Origin: Pseudoalteromonas sp. CO133X
Lineage (GTDB): Bacteria > Pseudomonadota > Gammaproteobacteria > Enterobacterales > Alteromonadaceae
Direction: 5' to 3'
NCBI GenBank assembly: GCA_004208945.1
Contig: SGPE01000007.1
Location: forward strand, 1 to 57,928
Length of the DNA stretch: 57,928 nt
Positions 17,490 to 27,841 of this stretch are shown here, piece after piece. Below the pieces are notes generated by a model. That model had not been told where the DNA came from and did no database searches. It saw only the letters and a list, made by a program, of their open reading frames with translations. How positions within the stretch are numbered: the first letter of the stretch is position 1; the number at the start of each line of letters is the position of its first letter. A program made the position numbers and the translations under genes.

Positions 17490-19043
17490 ATGGTTTCTCA
17501 AGAGCTCGATTATTTTCGCGCTATCATTCAAGCGAACATGGAGCCGCTTGCAAAAGTTACTGAGGTCAGCGAAATGGCTGATCTTAGTGCACGGCTAGGC
17601 AACCATGTGTGGCTAAAGCGTGAAGACCAACAACCGGTTTATTCATTTAAACTTCGTGGTGCATTTCATAAACTGAGCAAGTTGCCAAAAGGCTCTGATG
17701 TGATCACTGCCTCAGCGGGTAACCATGCGCAAGGTGTCGCACTCAGTGCCTCTTTTTTAGGGCATAAAGCAACGATTGTAATGCCAGTCACAACACCAGA
17801 AATTAAAGTGAATGCAGTGCGTTCACTCGGTGGTAAAGTGGTATTACACGGCCATCATTTTGATGCAGCAAAAGCCTATGCTTTAGAGCTTACTGAGCAG
17901 CGTAATGGGGTGTTTGTGCCACCGTTTGATGATCCTGATGTGATTGTTGGCCAAGGTACCGTTGCCCGTGAATTAATGCAGCAACTGAATGACCTTGATG
18001 CTGTTTTTATTCCTGTTGGCGGTGGTGGTTTACTTGCTGGCATGGCAGTGTACATTAAGTCGTTACGCCCTGATATCAAAGTCATTGGTGTTGAAGCTGA
18101 CGAGAGTGCCTGCCTAAAAGCAGCGCTTGAAGCAGGCAAGCCCGTTGAGCTTGACCGTGTTGGCAGCTTTGCTGATGGTGTAGCCGTAAAAGTTATCGGC
18201 ACAGAAACATTTCGTTTAGCGCAAAAGTTTTGTGATGAAGTTGTCACTGTAACGGGCGATGAAATCTGCGCCGCAATGCAAGATATCTTTGTTTCGACTC
18301 GTGCGATAGCAGAGCCTTCAGGAGCGCTATCTACAGCAGGGCTGAAAAAGTGGTGCCAACAAAATGGTGTAAAAGGCTTAAACGTGGCTGCGATTTTATC
18401 GGGTGCGAACTTAAACTTTGACCGCTTACGCTATGTTGCTGAGCGAACGGCACTAGGTGAAAAGAACGAAGCACTCCTTGCTGTGACGATTAAAGAAGAG
18501 AAGGGCAGCTTTAAGCAGTTTTGTAACTCGTTAGGTGGCAGAGCTATCACCGAGTTTAATTACCGTTATGCAGGCCCAGGCGAAGCACAAATTTTTGTCG
18601 GTATCGCATTAAGGCAAGGCCAACAAGAGCTCGATGAATTAAAAGCAGCACTGACAGAAAACGACTATACATTTTGCGATCTATCAGATAACGAGCTGGC
18701 TAAATTGCATATTCGTTATATGGTTGGTGGTAAAGCGCCAGCCCAACTTCATGAGCGTTTACTTCGCTTTGAGTTTCCTGAGTATCCAGGCGCATTGGCG
18801 CGATTCTTAGATACTCTTGGTAGTAATTGGAATATCACTTTATTCCATTACCGTAATCATGGTGGATCGATTGGTAATGTTCTGGCTGCTTTTGCGATTG
18901 AACCGAGTGATTATGAGGTATTCAATGAGCATTTGAACCGTTTGGGATACAACGTTCAAGATGAAACGAACAATCCATGTTTCACTCAGTTCTTAACCAG
19001 CCAAGGTCAAGAACTGAGTGAAGTTAAAGCGGCAAATCAGTAG
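17490..19043 (+). CDS. ilvA: Biosynthetic threonine deaminase
   Basis: A 517-residue PLP enzyme that converts threonine to 2-oxobutyrate, the committed step to isoleucine. The PLP lysine is in VYSFKLRGAF, the phosphate-binding glycine loop in VGGGGLLAGM, and the Ser-rich region in SAGNHAQG. After about residue 320 come two ACT-like regulatory domains (one around EKGSFKQFCNSLGGR, one around EYPGALARFLDTLG), which mark the isoleucine-inhibited biosynthetic form rather than the catabolic TdcB. It is the last gene of the ilv operon and has a terminator 10 bp after its stop. Confidence 0.95.
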   Translation: MVSQELDYFRAIIQANMEPLAKVTEVSEMADLSARLGNHVWLKREDQQPVYSFKLRGAFHKLSKLPKGSDVITASAGNHAQGVALSASFLGHKATIVMPVTTPEIKVNAVRSLGGKVVLHGHHFDAAKAYALELTEQRNGVFVPPFDDPDVIVGQGTVARELMQQLNDLDAVFIPVGGGGLLAGMAVYIKSLRPDIKVIGVEADESACLKAALEAGKPVELDRVGSFADGVAVKVIGTETFRLAQKFCDEVVTVTGDEICAAMQDIFVSTRAIAEPSGALSTAGLKKWCQQNGVKGLNVAAILSGANLNFDRLRYVAERTALGEKNEALLAVTIKEEKGSFKQFCNSLGGRAITEFNYRYAGPGEAQIFVGIALRQGQQELDELKAALTENDYTFCDLSDNELAKLHIRYMVGGKAPAQLHERLLRFEFPEYPGALARFLDTLGSNWNITLFHYRNHGGSIGNVLAAFAIEPSDYEVFNEHLNRLGYNVQDETNNPCFTQFLTSQGQELSEVKAANQ

Positions 19044-19052
19044 CTAAGTATC

Positions 19053-19086
19053 ATCAAGACTGCTAATGTGCAGTCTTGATTTTCTC
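19053..19086 (+). terminator. ilv operon terminator
   Basis: An 11-bp perfect stem ATCAAGACTGC / GCAGTCTTGAT with a 6-nt loop is followed by TTTTCTCT. Confidence 0.85.
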
Positions 19087-19132
19087 TCTATTTTTCCTAT
19101 AGTTAATGCACGGTTTCAAGCAAGGATGATGC

Positions 19133-20176
19133 GTGCAAGGTATAAAAAGCCTACTAGGGTTAACTTGTTTATTGCTATCTATGAGCGCACAGTGCGCTGA
19201 TAAAGTTAGCCTACAACTAAAATGGACTCACCAGTTTCAGTTTGCAGGCTATTATATGGCTGCAAAAAAAGGCTTTTATAAGGAAGCGGGCCTTGATGTT
19301 TCTATTATACCTGCCGATCCGAATGCGCCAGATACCTTCCCTAAAGTATTAAGCGGTGAAGCCGACTTCGCCATTACTCACTCAGGCATATTACAAAAGC
19401 GCAAACAAGGCGCACCAGTTGTTGCCCTTGGAGCCATACTGCAGTTTTCACCTTACTGCTGGATGGTAAAAAATAACTCAGATATTTTTCAGCCCAGAGA
19501 CTTTGCCGATAAGAAGCTAAGTAAAATCGGCTCAGTTGAAAACGCTGAGTTGTTAGTGATGTTGCAACGTGCTGGGCTTGATCAACAAAGTTTAATAGCT
19601 GCAAGCCATGAAGGGGGCATTGAACAGTGGCTTGCCGGTGACTTAGATGCGGTGCAAGTTTATGTCACCAATGAGCCATACACGATGACATTACAAGGAG
19701 TGGGTCACCGACTCATTTGTCCACAAAAGTTTGGTTTGAATGTTTATGGCGATATTTTATATACCAGCGAAGCGATGGTAGAAAAAAATCCAGATATAGT
19801 TGAGCGCTTTTATCATGCAAGTATTAAAGGCTGGCGTTACGCGTTATTGCATTTAGAAGAGAGTATTGCTGTAACTAAACACGATTATGCTACTCATAAA
19901 AGCTTACAAGAGCTTGCTTATGAAGCAAATGTATTAACGAGTTATATTAAGCCGCCAGGAGTAAATCTTGGCAGTATGTCGATGGCAAAGTGGCGCTTAA
20001 TTGCTGATCTATATGGTCTAGATCAAACCGAGTTTGACCGCGCGTTTAAACACTTTATGTATCAACATCAAGACGATGGCGGCTTTGAATTATCTTGGAT
20101 GCTTATTCTAGCTATTGTACTGAGTATTTTATGCATCCCTCTTTATATACGTTTAATCAGCAGTGGTAGGCGTTAA
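19133..20176 (+). CDS. NMT1/THI5-type binding protein with C-terminal membrane anchor
   Basis: A 347-residue protein with a signal peptide (to about SAQCA) and an NMT1/THI5-like solute-binding domain: VSLQLKWTHQFQFAGYYMAAKKGFYKEAGLDV is the family hallmark. It ends in a hydrophobic segment (SWMLILAIVLSILCIPLYIRLI, about 322-343) and a basic tail, so it should be anchored in the inner membrane facing the periplasm. Family members bind pyrimidine precursors of thiamine, nitrate-like or sulfonate-like ligands, or act as sensor heads of kinases and cyclases. No permease or ATPase gene adjoins it, so a solo sensory or helper role is as likely as transport. The start is GTG at 19133 behind AAGGA. 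Confidence 0.82.
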   Translation: MQGIKSLLGLTCLLLSMSAQCADKVSLQLKWTHQFQFAGYYMAAKKGFYKEAGLDVSIIPADPNAPDTFPKVLSGEADFAITHSGILQKRKQGAPVVALGAILQFSPYCWMVKNNSDIFQPRDFADKKLSKIGSVENAELLVMLQRAGLDQQSLIAASHEGGIEQWLAGDLDAVQVYVTNEPYTMTLQGVGHRLICPQKFGLNVYGDILYTSEAMVEKNPDIVERFYHASIKGWRYALLHLEESIAVTKHDYATHKSLQELAYEANVLTSYIKPPGVNLGSMSMAKWRLIADLYGLDQTEFDRAFKHFMYQHQDDGGFELSWMLILAIVLSILCIPLYIRLISSGRR

Positions 20177-20225
20177 AGGGTGAAAAACTGTTATAATCAC
20201 TTTTATTTTTTGTCGTTTAGAAGTT

Positions 20226-21404
20226 ATGACGCTTGCTCAGCAATTTATTGCCTTAGATACGCTGCTTTTTAAAACTCGCCAATACTGGCAATGCACCGCC
20301 TTCGATTTTGATGATCTTCCTTGGCCTGAATTAGCTAACTTACTATGGACGCTGGATGACCAACAAGTCAGCAAGCTTGATGCCGAACAGCCTGCTTTAT
20401 ATCGTTATTTTGCTGAGGCAATTGAGGGTATCGACCAGTTGGCTCTGTTATGTGAACTGCCAGCTATCAGTACTGCGCGTAGTGAATTTCCGTTTTGGAT
20501 AAGTAATGGCATTAAAGGGCGAAAATTTGAGCAGCTACAAGACTTTGTTGCAGCGATTAGTCAGCAGTCATTAAACCAGCCTGTTTTAGAGTGGTGTGCA
20601 GGTAAAGGGCATTTAGGTCGTATGCTGGCATTCAATGGCGCGCCCAATGTACATAGTATTGAGCTGCAACAGCACTTATGTGACCAAGGCCAGCACAGTG
20701 CTACACAACAGCACTTGGCGATGCAGTTTTCACAAGCAGATGTATTAACCGACAACACTGACGGCTTTTTTGAAAGCCAACAGCATGCTGTAGCTTTACA
20801 TGCTTGTGGTCGTTTGCATCAAACATTTATGCAGCAAGCAAGCAAAGCGAAAACCCAGCAAATCAGCTTTTCACCATGTTGTTATCATTTATTCACAGAT
20901 AACGCTTATCAGGCAATGAGCGAGCCAGCAAAACAAAGTCAGCTTGCGCTTACGCATCGCGATTTAAAACTGGCGCTGCAAGAAACGGTAACGGCACCGA
21001 GTCGCGTAGATAAGGTCAGAAAAACAGAGGTTGAATGGCGTCTTGGGTTTGATGCGTTACGTAAATCAATCACTGGTGAATTACACTATGTGAGTGTGCC
21101 GTCAGTGAACAAAGCAATCTTCTCCGATTCTTTTGAATCATTTTGTTTATGGGCAGCTGAGAAAAAATCATTATCTCTACCTGAAGGTATTGATTACAAT
21201 AAGTTTTTAGAGATAGGCAAAAAGCGCAAAAGGGTCACCGAGCGAGTTGAACTCGTCCGACATGTGTTCAGAAGGGCAATTGAAGTTTGGCTCGTGCTCG
21301 ATCGTGCTTTATATTTGCAACAACAAGGATATCAAGTAACGGTGAGCACGTTTTGTGAGAAACAACTGACACCAAGGAATATCTTGATCCAAGCTAATTA
21401 TTAA
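20226..21404 (+). CDS. SAM-dependent methyltransferase
   Basis: A 392-residue protein. The middle has the SAM-binding strand VLEWCAGKGHLGRMLAFNG (about 119-137), a second strand with VHSIELQQHLCDQG, and a catalytic-type SPCCYH motif around residue 219. This combination resembles METTL25/RRNAD1-like and related bacterial Rossmann methyltransferases. The N-terminal 110 residues and C-terminal part are helical and family specific. The substrate is unknown. The gene lies 49 bp after the binding-protein gene and 18 bp before the carbonic anhydrase, so a loose operon with can is plausible. Confidence 0.78.
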   Translation: MTLAQQFIALDTLLFKTRQYWQCTAFDFDDLPWPELANLLWTLDDQQVSKLDAEQPALYRYFAEAIEGIDQLALLCELPAISTARSEFPFWISNGIKGRKFEQLQDFVAAISQQSLNQPVLEWCAGKGHLGRMLAFNGAPNVHSIELQQHLCDQGQHSATQQHLAMQFSQADVLTDNTDGFFESQQHAVALHACGRLHQTFMQQASKAKTQQISFSPCCYHLFTDNAYQAMSEPAKQSQLALTHRDLKLALQETVTAPSRVDKVRKTEVEWRLGFDALRKSITGELHYVSVPSVNKAIFSDSFESFCLWAAEKKSLSLPEGIDYNKFLEIGKKRKRVTERVELVRHVFRRAIEVWLVLDRALYLQQQGYQVTVSTFCEKQLTPRNILIQANY

Positions 21405-21422
21405 AAACCGTAAAGAGGCGCA

Positions 21423-22085
21423 ATGAGAAAGTTAAAAAATTTATTCGAAAATAATAGACGTTGGGCAGCACGTACAAGCGAAAATGACCCTGAGTTTTTT
21501 AAAATTCTATCAATGCAGCAAAATCCAGAGTACTTATGGATCGGTTGTTCTGACTCGCGTGTACCTGCAAACGAAATCGTAGACTTGTTGCCGGGTGAGT
21601 TATTTGTTCACCGCAACGTAGCAAATGTGGTTGTTCATACCGATCATAACTGCCTTTCAGTAATGCAATATGCTGTTGAAGTACTAAAAGTGAAGCACAT
21701 CATGGTTGTTGGTCACTATGGCTGTGGTGGTGTACAAGCGGTATTAAACGAAGCACGCTTTGGTTTAATCGATAACTGGCTACGCCATGTAGGTGATGTA
21801 AAAGAAAAACATATCGAACAACTTAATGCATTACCTGAGCAAGAGCGTTTAAATAGCTTGATCGAATTAAACGTTATCGAACAAGTACGTAACGTGTGTC
21901 GTACTAACATTGTGCAAGATGCTTGGGCGAAAGGCCAAGAGTTAACAATTCATGGTTGGGTGTATGGTTTAGCAAATGGTCATTTGAACGACCTAGAGTC
22001 GGTCGTAACCTGTGCTGAAGAAGCCAGTGATACCTATGGTATTGCAGTAAAGCGCGTTTTTGAACGTGTTGCTGAAAAAAGCTAA
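21423..22085 (+). CDS. can: Beta-class carbonic anhydrase
   Basis: A 220-residue zinc enzyme interconverting CO2 and bicarbonate. The Zn ligand and catalytic dyad CSDSRV and the second ligand cluster HYGCGGVQAVL are present. Overall length and sequence match the E. coli Can type. It is needed to supply bicarbonate for biosynthesis at ambient CO2. The ATG is preceded by GAGGCGCA. A bidirectional hairpin follows. Confidence 0.95.
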   Translation: MRKLKNLFENNRRWAARTSENDPEFFKILSMQQNPEYLWIGCSDSRVPANEIVDLLPGELFVHRNVANVVVHTDHNCLSVMQYAVEVLKVKHIMVVGHYGCGGVQAVLNEARFGLIDNWLRHVGDVKEKHIEQLNALPEQERLNSLIELNVIEQVRNVCRTNIVQDAWAKGQELTIHGWVYGLANGHLNDLESVVTCAEEASDTYGIAVKRVFERVAEKS

Positions 22086-22106
22086 TACCAAAAGCTAGTT
22101 AGATAG

Positions 22107-22135
22107 AAGAAGGAGAGCTATAAGCTCTCCTTCTT
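22107..22135. terminator. Bidirectional terminator between can and ubiK
   Basis: A 13-bp perfect stem AAGAAGGAGAGCT / AGCTCTCCTTCTT with loop ATA lies between convergent genes. Its right arm touches the ubiK stop codon. Confidence 0.75.
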
Positions 22136-22397
22136 ATTGTTCGTCTTGTTTGCTAGCAAGTTGCTGCTCAAGTAAAGCCACTTTTTCTTCAAGCTCAGTG
22201 AGTTTTTCACGAGTACGAATAAGTACTTGGCTTTGAATATCAAACTCATCACGGCTTACAAAGTCCATCTCAGCAAGTTTGTTTTGAATAGCTTGCTTGG
22301 TTTTACCTTCGACTGTTTCGGCAAGGTTTTTCACGCCTTGCGGCATGTTATCGGTTATTTGCTTAGCGATTTCTTCAAGTTTTGCTGGGTTGATCAT
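22134..22397 (-). CDS. ubiK: Ubiquinone biosynthesis accessory factor UbiK (YqiC/BMFP)
   Basis: An 87-residue protein: an amphipathic N-terminal half (INPAKLEEIAKQITDNMPQGVKNL) and a C-terminal coiled coil (TREKLTELEEKVALLEQQLA). This is the BMFP/YqiC family. UbiK assists the soluble Ubi complex in making ubiquinone, probably with UbiJ and lipids. I chose the ATG at 22397 because AAGGGACG precedes it; a longer 131-residue frame adds a non-homologous extension that runs into the rep promoter region. Confidence 0.9.
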   Translation of the reverse strand: MINPAKLEEIAKQITDNMPQGVKNLAETVEGKTKQAIQNKLAEMDFVSRDEFDIQSQVLIRTREKLTELEEKVALLEQQLASKQDEQ

Positions 22398-22508
22398 CTT
22401 CGTCCCTTGAGTCACGTAAAAAAACAATCTTACCTTATTGGCTAGGCGTAGTGTAGTGATTACGGTAAAATTGCCCGTCCTGTCTTTGGATAATTTCTTT
22501 AGGGGCTT

Positions 22509-24521
22509 ATGAAACTCAACCCAAAACAAGATGAAGCGGTAAAGTATATTAGTGGGCCGTGCTTAGTATTAGCTGGTGCGGGCTCAGGTAAAACGCGTGT
22601 TATTACTAATAAAATCGCTTACTTGGTGCAAAAGTGTGAGTATCAAGCACGCAATATTGCGGCGGTAACCTTTACCAATAAAGCGGCAAAAGAAATGCGT
22701 GAGCGTGTAACGCAAACACTGGGTAAACAAGAGTCGAAAGGCTTATGGGTTTCAACGTTTCATACCCTCGGGCTTGAGATCATTAAAAAAGAGTTAACGA
22801 CGTTAGGTTTTAAACCTGGATTCTCACTATTTGATGATCAAGATACCAACCAGTTATTAGCCGAGTTGACCGAAGAAGAACTTAAAAAAGACAAAGACTT
22901 ACTCAACCTACTGAAGATGCAAATAGGTAGTTGGAAGAACGAATTGATTCTACCTGAGCGTGCTATTCGGGAAGCCCGTGAGCCGCAAAAAGCCTTGTTT
23001 GCTCAGCTGTATGCTCGCTATCAAAATCAACTACGTGCTTATAATGCCCTTGATTTTGATGACCTGATCATGATCCCTACTTTGTTGCTGGGCCAAAATG
23101 CTACGGCACGTGAGCGTTGGCAACAGCGTTTTCGTTACTTGCTGGTGGATGAGTATCAAGATACTAATACCAGTCAGTATCAACTGGTTAAGCTATTGGT
23201 GGGTGAACGCGCTCGTTTTACCGTGGTAGGCGATGACGACCAATCAATTTACTCTTGGCGCGGTGCTAAGCCTCAAAACCTTGTGCTATTGAGTAAAGAT
23301 TTTCCGGGCTTACGTTTAATTAAGCTTGAACAAAATTACCGAAGTGCTGGGCGAATTCTTAAAGCGGCAAATATTTTGATTGCCAACAACCCTCACGAGT
23401 TTGAAAAGAAACTATTCAGTGAGCTTGGTTATGGTGAGCCTATCAAAGTAATTGGCTGTCGTGATGAAGAGCATGAATCTGAACGAGTGGTGGCAGAGAT
23501 CATTTCTCATAAATTCATGAAACGCACCAGCTATAAAGATTACGCGATTTTATATCGCGGTAATCACCAAGCACGCGTGTTTGAAAAAGCACTTATGAGC
23601 AACCGCATTCCCTATAAAATCAGCGGCGGCATGTCATTTTTCTCGCGTTCAGAAATCAAAGACATCATGGCGTACTTACGTTTACTGGTGAATCAAGACG
23701 ACGATAATGCCTTTTTACGTATTGTTAATACGCCACGCCGTGAGATTGGTACGGTGACACTGGAAAAGCTAGGTACGCTTGCTAATGAAAAGCATATCAG
23801 CTTATTTGCTGCCTGTTTTGAGCCTGAGCTTGCGCATCGATTAAAAGGCCGTGGCTTTAATGCCTTAGCTGGCTTTGCTCGCTGGGTGGTTGAGCTTTCT
23901 GATAATGCGGTACGGGGCGATACCCTTGAAGCTGTAAAAGAGTTAGTTAGGCAAATTAACTACGAAGCATACCTATATGAATCATCACCGAGTGCAAAAG
24001 CCGCTGAAATGCGCATGAAGAACGTTTCAGAGCTTTATCGTTGGATCACTGACATGCTAACAGGAGATGCAGACAATCCACCGCTGAACCTTGCTGAGGT
24101 GGTCAGCAAACTGACCCTGCGCGATATGCTTGAGCGCAACGAAGAAGAAGATGAATCTGATGCGGTACAATTACTGACGCTACATGCTTCAAAAGGTTTG
24201 GAGTATCCGTATGTGTTCATGGTTGGCATGGAAGAGGGCTTATTACCGCACCAAGTAAGTATTGATGAAGATAACGTTGAAGAGGAGCGTCGTCTTGCTT
24301 ATGTAGGTATCACGCGTGCTCAGCAAGAGCTGGTAATGACCTATGCTAAGTTACGCCGTCAATTTGGTGAAACGTCAGATACTGAGCTCAGTCGCTTTGT
24401 GCAAGAGTTACCACAAGATGATTTAGCCTTCGAAGCGAAAAAACCACCGTCTTCACAAGCTGAGCGCATGGAAAAAGGCCAAGCACGTGTGGCTAATCTA
24501 AGAGCCATGCTTAAGAAGTAA
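22509..24521 (+). CDS. rep: ATP-dependent DNA helicase Rep
   Basis: A 670-residue superfamily 1A helicase (3'-5'), an accessory motor that clears proteins ahead of the replication fork. Walker A is LAGAGSGKT, motif [10 protein letters not shown], motif [16 protein letters not shown], motif IV EQNYRS, motif [13 protein letters not shown], and motif VI VGITRAQ. The N-terminus ([23 protein letters not shown]) is closer to Rep than to UvrD. It ends 11 bp inside the convergent GGDEF gene. AGGGGCTT precedes its ATG. Confidence 0.94.
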   Translation: MKLNPKQDEAVKYISGPCLVLAGAGSGKTRVITNKIAYLVQKCEYQARNIAAVTFTNKAAKEMRERVTQTLGKQESKGLWVSTFHTLGLEIIKKELTTLGFKPGFSLFDDQDTNQLLAELTEEELKKDKDLLNLLKMQIGSWKNELILPERAIREAREPQKALFAQLYARYQNQLRAYNALDFDDLIMIPTLLLGQNATARERWQQRFRYLLVDEYQDTNTSQYQLVKLLVGERARFTVVGDDDQSIYSWRGAKPQNLVLLSKDFPGLRLIKLEQNYRSAGRILKAANILIANNPHEFEKKLFSELGYGEPIKVIGCRDEEHESERVVAEIISHKFMKRTSYKDYAILYRGNHQARVFEKALMSNRIPYKISGGMSFFSRSEIKDIMAYLRLLVNQDDDNAFLRIVNTPRREIGTVTLEKLGTLANEKHISLFAACFEPELAHRLKGRGFNALAGFARWVVELSDNAVRGDTLEAVKELVRQINYEAYLYESSPSAKAAEMRMKNVSELYRWITDMLTGDADNPPLNLAEVVSKLTLRDMLERNEEEDESDAVQLLTLHASKGLEYPYVFMVGMEEGLLPHQVSIDEDNVEEERRLAYVGITRAQQELVMTYAKLRRQFGETSDTELSRFVQELPQDDLAFEAKKPPSSQAERMEKGQARVANLRAMLKK

Positions 24522-27075
24522 TACTTTGTACTGTTTGTGAAAAAGGACTAAAAGGGGCTAGGGCGTGTTGTTTGCCTATAAACAAGGATAGACCGTGCTT
24601 ATCTAACAAAGTGCGATAGTTAAAAATCGATGGCCCCTTGGCGATTACCTGAATATTTTGGATATTCGTAATGGCCAACACGCCCTGCAATTGAAGGTGA
24701 TAATTATCTTGTTGGAGCACACGTTTACTAAAGGTAGAACTAAGTAGTAAGTAATCAAAGTTAAACTCAGTCAGTAAATTAAGCTCACATCTGTCTTTTG
24801 CGAACTCGTTTAGTCCAACTGAAAACCCTTGTTCAATTAAACTTTTTAAGTTTTCAATTTGTACCGCAGATGCGTAACGGATCTCTTGTTCATTAAACAG
24901 TAAACACATTCTTTGTGCATTGTTTGCCTTTAGTAACTGGCGTAACGATTGAAAATTAATACGTTCTAATACTAACCCTGAGCATGGGAAGAGTACTTTT
25001 TGTAAGTTAGCATTATGGGCTAATTCGAACGCTTGCTTCAACAAGCTAAGCTCCACTTCGAAATGTTGAACTCTATCAGTTGCAAACTTTTTCAATACTT
25101 CAAAACTAGTACTGCCAAGCACAGGGTGTTCACCAAATGCTTCCAATAATGACTCAGCTCTAGACTCCTCGTTGAGCGTAATGATTTCAGCGCTTCTAAA
25201 ATGCATTGGCAGGTCATCAAGATGATGCATACTCTCGGTTTCGTGTTGAGAAGTAGTTGTATTCAATAAAGGATGGAAGCACTCAAAACGGTTACGCCCT
25301 GCATTTTTTGCATAATACATTGCAGCATCTGCATCACGAATAATTTCATCGGTATGTTTATAACTTGCTTTTGAATAAGTAATACCAATACTTGCGCCAC
25401 TTTGAACGCACTGACCTTTCATGCAAAAAGGCTTTTTCATTATCTCAATAATACGTTTTGCAACATCTTCCGCTTGCTGTCTTTCGGTTAAATGATTTAA
25501 CAGTACCACAAACTCATCACCGCCTAAGCGAGCTAATAAGTCGTGCTCTCTTATACAATGTGAGAAAGACTCGGCAACACCAATTAAAAATTGATCCCCT
25601 GCTTGGTGACCAAGTTGATCATTTATATCTTTAAACTTATCTAAATCAATAAATAAAACCGCAAATTGTTGCTCAGGATAACGTTGATAATGTTGTAATG
25701 TTTTTTCAAGTTGAGTTAAGAATAAGCTACGGTTGGGCAAGCTGGTTAGTGAGTCATGATGTGCATCATGATATAGCTGTTGCTCTATTTTTTTACGCTC
25801 TTCAATTTGCATTTGTAAATGCATATTTGCTTGGCGGAGCTCTTTCGTTTTTTCTGTAACTCGTTGCTCAAGTTTTTGGTGGCTCAGCTTTAACTCTTGG
25901 CTTGCTAAATGAGCCTGAATGACGCTTGCTATTTGATGTGATACAAAAGTAATTAATTCGCAATCATCTTGGCTAAATTCATGTTTATTACAATAAGCTT
26001 GGCAAACAATAAGACCAATGACCCCTTGTGACGTTTTTAGTGGTGCGCCTAACCAACTGGTTGCTCTTCTTTGTGGTGGGACATCGATAGGGCGTTCAAT
26101 GACGCCTAGTTTTATTAAATCTTTTGCTCTTTGCTCATCTATCACTTGGCACTTTTCTGTACTAAGTACTAATTCACTGTAGCCTTTGGCGAAAGGCCTA
26201 GGTTTTGCGTTGTCATTAAATTCATCTACGCAATAGGGAAAGCTTAACCAATTAGTTGTTTGATCATACAAGGCAATGTATAGGTTATCGGCATAGGTGA
26301 TGGTTTTAATAATTTCATGCACATGGGCATAGACGTCTTCAACGTTTTTACTCAAAGTTGCCAGCTCTGAGATTTTGAATAAAATTTGTTGGCGATCGAG
26401 TGCTTTTTTACGTTGTAAAATTTCATCATTTAAAGCTTGGTTACTTTGCGTCAGTGCACGGGTGCGAATTTTTACTTCAGACTCAAGTAACTCGCGTTTT
26501 TTCACCCGTTCGATTGCTGTTGCAAGGTAAAGCGACATGACTTCTAGTAGTTCTATTTGCTGCTCTGTATAGATTTGTGCCTTGTCATAACTTTGCGCGA
26601 CCATGACACCAATGATGGCTTTCTCACGGTAAACGGGTACGCCCACCCAATGCTCTGCTGGCGTGCCGTATGCTTTAAACAACCCCTTCTCAACGGCTTC
26701 TTGTGTTTGCTGTTTAGAAAAATAGCTTGTTTTGCCATGCTTAAATACATACCCAGTTAAACCATCTTTGAAGAAATGTTCATATTTTAGAGGAACAGAC
26801 AGGCCATCTTTTTCATCGGCAAAATAAGAAAGTTCAAGGTTATCTGTAACAGGGTTATTTAGTACGACATAAAAGCTTTTACTGGGTATAAAGTCTTGAA
26901 GAATATTATGAATAGCAGGGTAGAGCAGGGTTAATTCGGCAACAGTACTTGCTTGCTCTGAAAGTTGTAGTAGAGCATGTTGCAAGTGATGTGATTGCTT
27001 ATATTTCTTTATAAGCGATTTTAAGCGAGCATTTTTATGGGCTAGCTTTTCAATGTGTGTTGCTGAATCTTCCAA
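24511..27075 (-). CDS. GAF-GAF-GGDEF diguanylate cyclase with degenerate EAL domain
   Basis: An 854-residue cytoplasmic signalling protein. Order: N-terminal helix; GAF domain about 40-190; coiled coil; second GAF about 230-390; coiled coil 395-435; GGDEF about 436-600, with an intact active site GGDEF at 518-522 and an intact inhibitory RxxD site at 509-512 (REHD). Residues about 640-854 follow the EAL fold but have lost its chemistry: no EAL signature, DDFG replaced by NEFA, and the VAEGVE motif replaced by IAKGPS. It should therefore make cyclic-di-GMP under control of ligands or redox sensed by the GAF domains, while the EAL remnant is at most a binding or regulatory domain. Convergent with rep, overlapping by 11 bp. 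Confidence 0.9.
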   Translation of the reverse strand: MEDSATHIEKLAHKNARLKSLIKKYKQSHHLQHALLQLSEQASTVAELTLLYPAIHNILQDFIPSKSFYVVLNNPVTDNLELSYFADEKDGLSVPLKYEHFFKDGLTGYVFKHGKTSYFSKQQTQEAVEKGLFKAYGTPAEHWVGVPVYREKAIIGVMVAQSYDKAQIYTEQQIELLEVMSLYLATAIERVKKRELLESEVKIRTRALTQSNQALNDEILQRKKALDRQQILFKISELATLSKNVEDVYAHVHEIIKTITYADNLYIALYDQTTNWLSFPYCVDEFNDNAKPRPFAKGYSELVLSTEKCQVIDEQRAKDLIKLGVIERPIDVPPQRRATSWLGAPLKTSQGVIGLIVCQAYCNKHEFSQDDCELITFVSHQIASVIQAHLASQELKLSHQKLEQRVTEKTKELRQANMHLQMQIEERKKIEQQLYHDAHHDSLTSLPNRSLFLTQLEKTLQHYQRYPEQQFAVLFIDLDKFKDINDQLGHQAGDQFLIGVAESFSHCIREHDLLARLGGDEFVVLLNHLTERQQAEDVAKRIIEIMKKPFCMKGQCVQSGASIGITYSKASYKHTDEIIRDADAAMYYAKNAGRNRFECFHPLLNTTTSQHETESMHHLDDLPMHFRSAEIITLNEESRAESLLEAFGEHPVLGSTSFEVLKKFATDRVQHFEVELSLLKQAFELAHNANLQKVLFPCSGLVLERINFQSLRQLLKANNAQRMCLLFNEQEIRYASAVQIENLKSLIEQGFSVGLNEFAKDRCELNLLTEFNFDYLLLSSTFSKRVLQQDNYHLQLQGVLAITNIQNIQVIAKGPSIFNYRTLLDKHGLSLFIGKQHALAPFSPFSQTVQSITS

Positions 27076-27224
27076 TGATTTAGAGCCAGTTATTATTTTT
27101 GTTTATTTATTGTTCTCTATAGTTCCACTTTTTTCGTAGATCGTCAAGTAGATGATGGTCTCTATTAGTCGTGAAGATATGCGATTATAGGTACGAATTG
27201 CTTGGGTTTGAGAGGAGTTAAAGA

Positions 27225-27257
27225 GCAAAAAAAAGGGCTTAACAGAGTTAAGCCCTT
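27225..27257 (-). terminator. Terminator of the cytochrome c5 gene
   Basis: An 11-bp perfect stem AAGGGCTTAAC / GTTAAGCCCTT with loop AGA is followed on the minus strand by an eight-base T-tract. Confidence 0.85.
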
Positions 27258-27277
27258 CGTCGTTATTTATTTAGCAA

Positions 27278-27670
27278 TTATTTGCTAGTCATAAAGTCGA
27301 TTGCTGCACTGATTTCTTCATCAGAACAGTCCATACATGTACCTTTCGGCGGCATGGCATTGAAACCATTGATTGCGTGATCTAATAAGGTATCTTTACC
27401 TTTGGCAATTCGAGGAGCCCAGTCATCTGCTGATTTAGGTGCGCCAAGAGCACCTGTGCCGTGACATGCAAAACATGCGGCTTGATAAACTTGTTCACCA
27501 GAACGTGGACCTGTTGGCTCAGCAGCAGCAGCCGCTTTATCACCTTCTAGATATACAGAACCAATTGGCGCTAGACGCTTTTTAATGGCATCTTCAGTCA
27601 AAGAGTTGTCATATGCTTGCGCATATGCCGTTGTTGCTAGCAGTAATAATGCAGCTGATAGTTTTTTCAT
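27278..27670 (-). CDS. Cytochrome c5-family monohaem protein
   Basis: A 130-residue periplasmic cytochrome with a signal peptide (KKLSAALLLLATTAYAQA). Haem attachment is CFACHG, the axial Met is in FNAMPPKG, and a second non-haem pair CMDC near the C-terminus is the typical disulfide of cytochrome c5. It should shuttle electrons in the periplasm. Its ATG overlaps the stop of a small upstream membrane ORF (ATGA), so translation may be coupled. Confidence 0.92.
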   Translation of the reverse strand: MKKLSAALLLLATTAYAQAYDNSLTEDAIKKRLAPIGSVYLEGDKAAAAAEPTGPRSGEQVYQAACFACHGTGALGAPKSADDWAPRIAKGKDTLLDHAINGFNAMPPKGTCMDCSDEEISAAIDFMTSK

Positions 27671-27798
27671 TTTGCCTTGCTCACTTCGATTTGAACGTGA
27701 TCAATCACGATATATATGACGGAAATTAGAACGATTATAACGCTAAGCCACAATTTATAAAATGATCTGAAAGGCTTTTTCTTTATAAAAAGCGTCAT
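27667..27798 (-). CDS. Possible small single-pass membrane protein
   Basis: A 43-residue ORF: a basic N-terminus (TLFIKKKPFRSFYK), one hydrophobic helix (LWLSVIIVLISVIYIVI) and a short polar tail. Its TGA overlaps the cytochrome c5 ATG, and the cytochrome's ribosome site lies inside it. No good Shine-Dalgarno precedes its own start, and I recognise no family. In E. coli elbB is followed by mtgA, whose N-terminus is also a membrane helix, so a remnant is conceivable but not shown. A chance frame is also possible. Confidence 0.38.
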   Translation of the reverse strand: MTLFIKKKPFRSFYKLWLSVIIVLISVIYIVIDHVQIEVSKAK

Positions 27799-27841
27799 TT
27801 TTTGCGTTAGCGCAATAAAAATTAGCTGCTTAAATAGCGCA

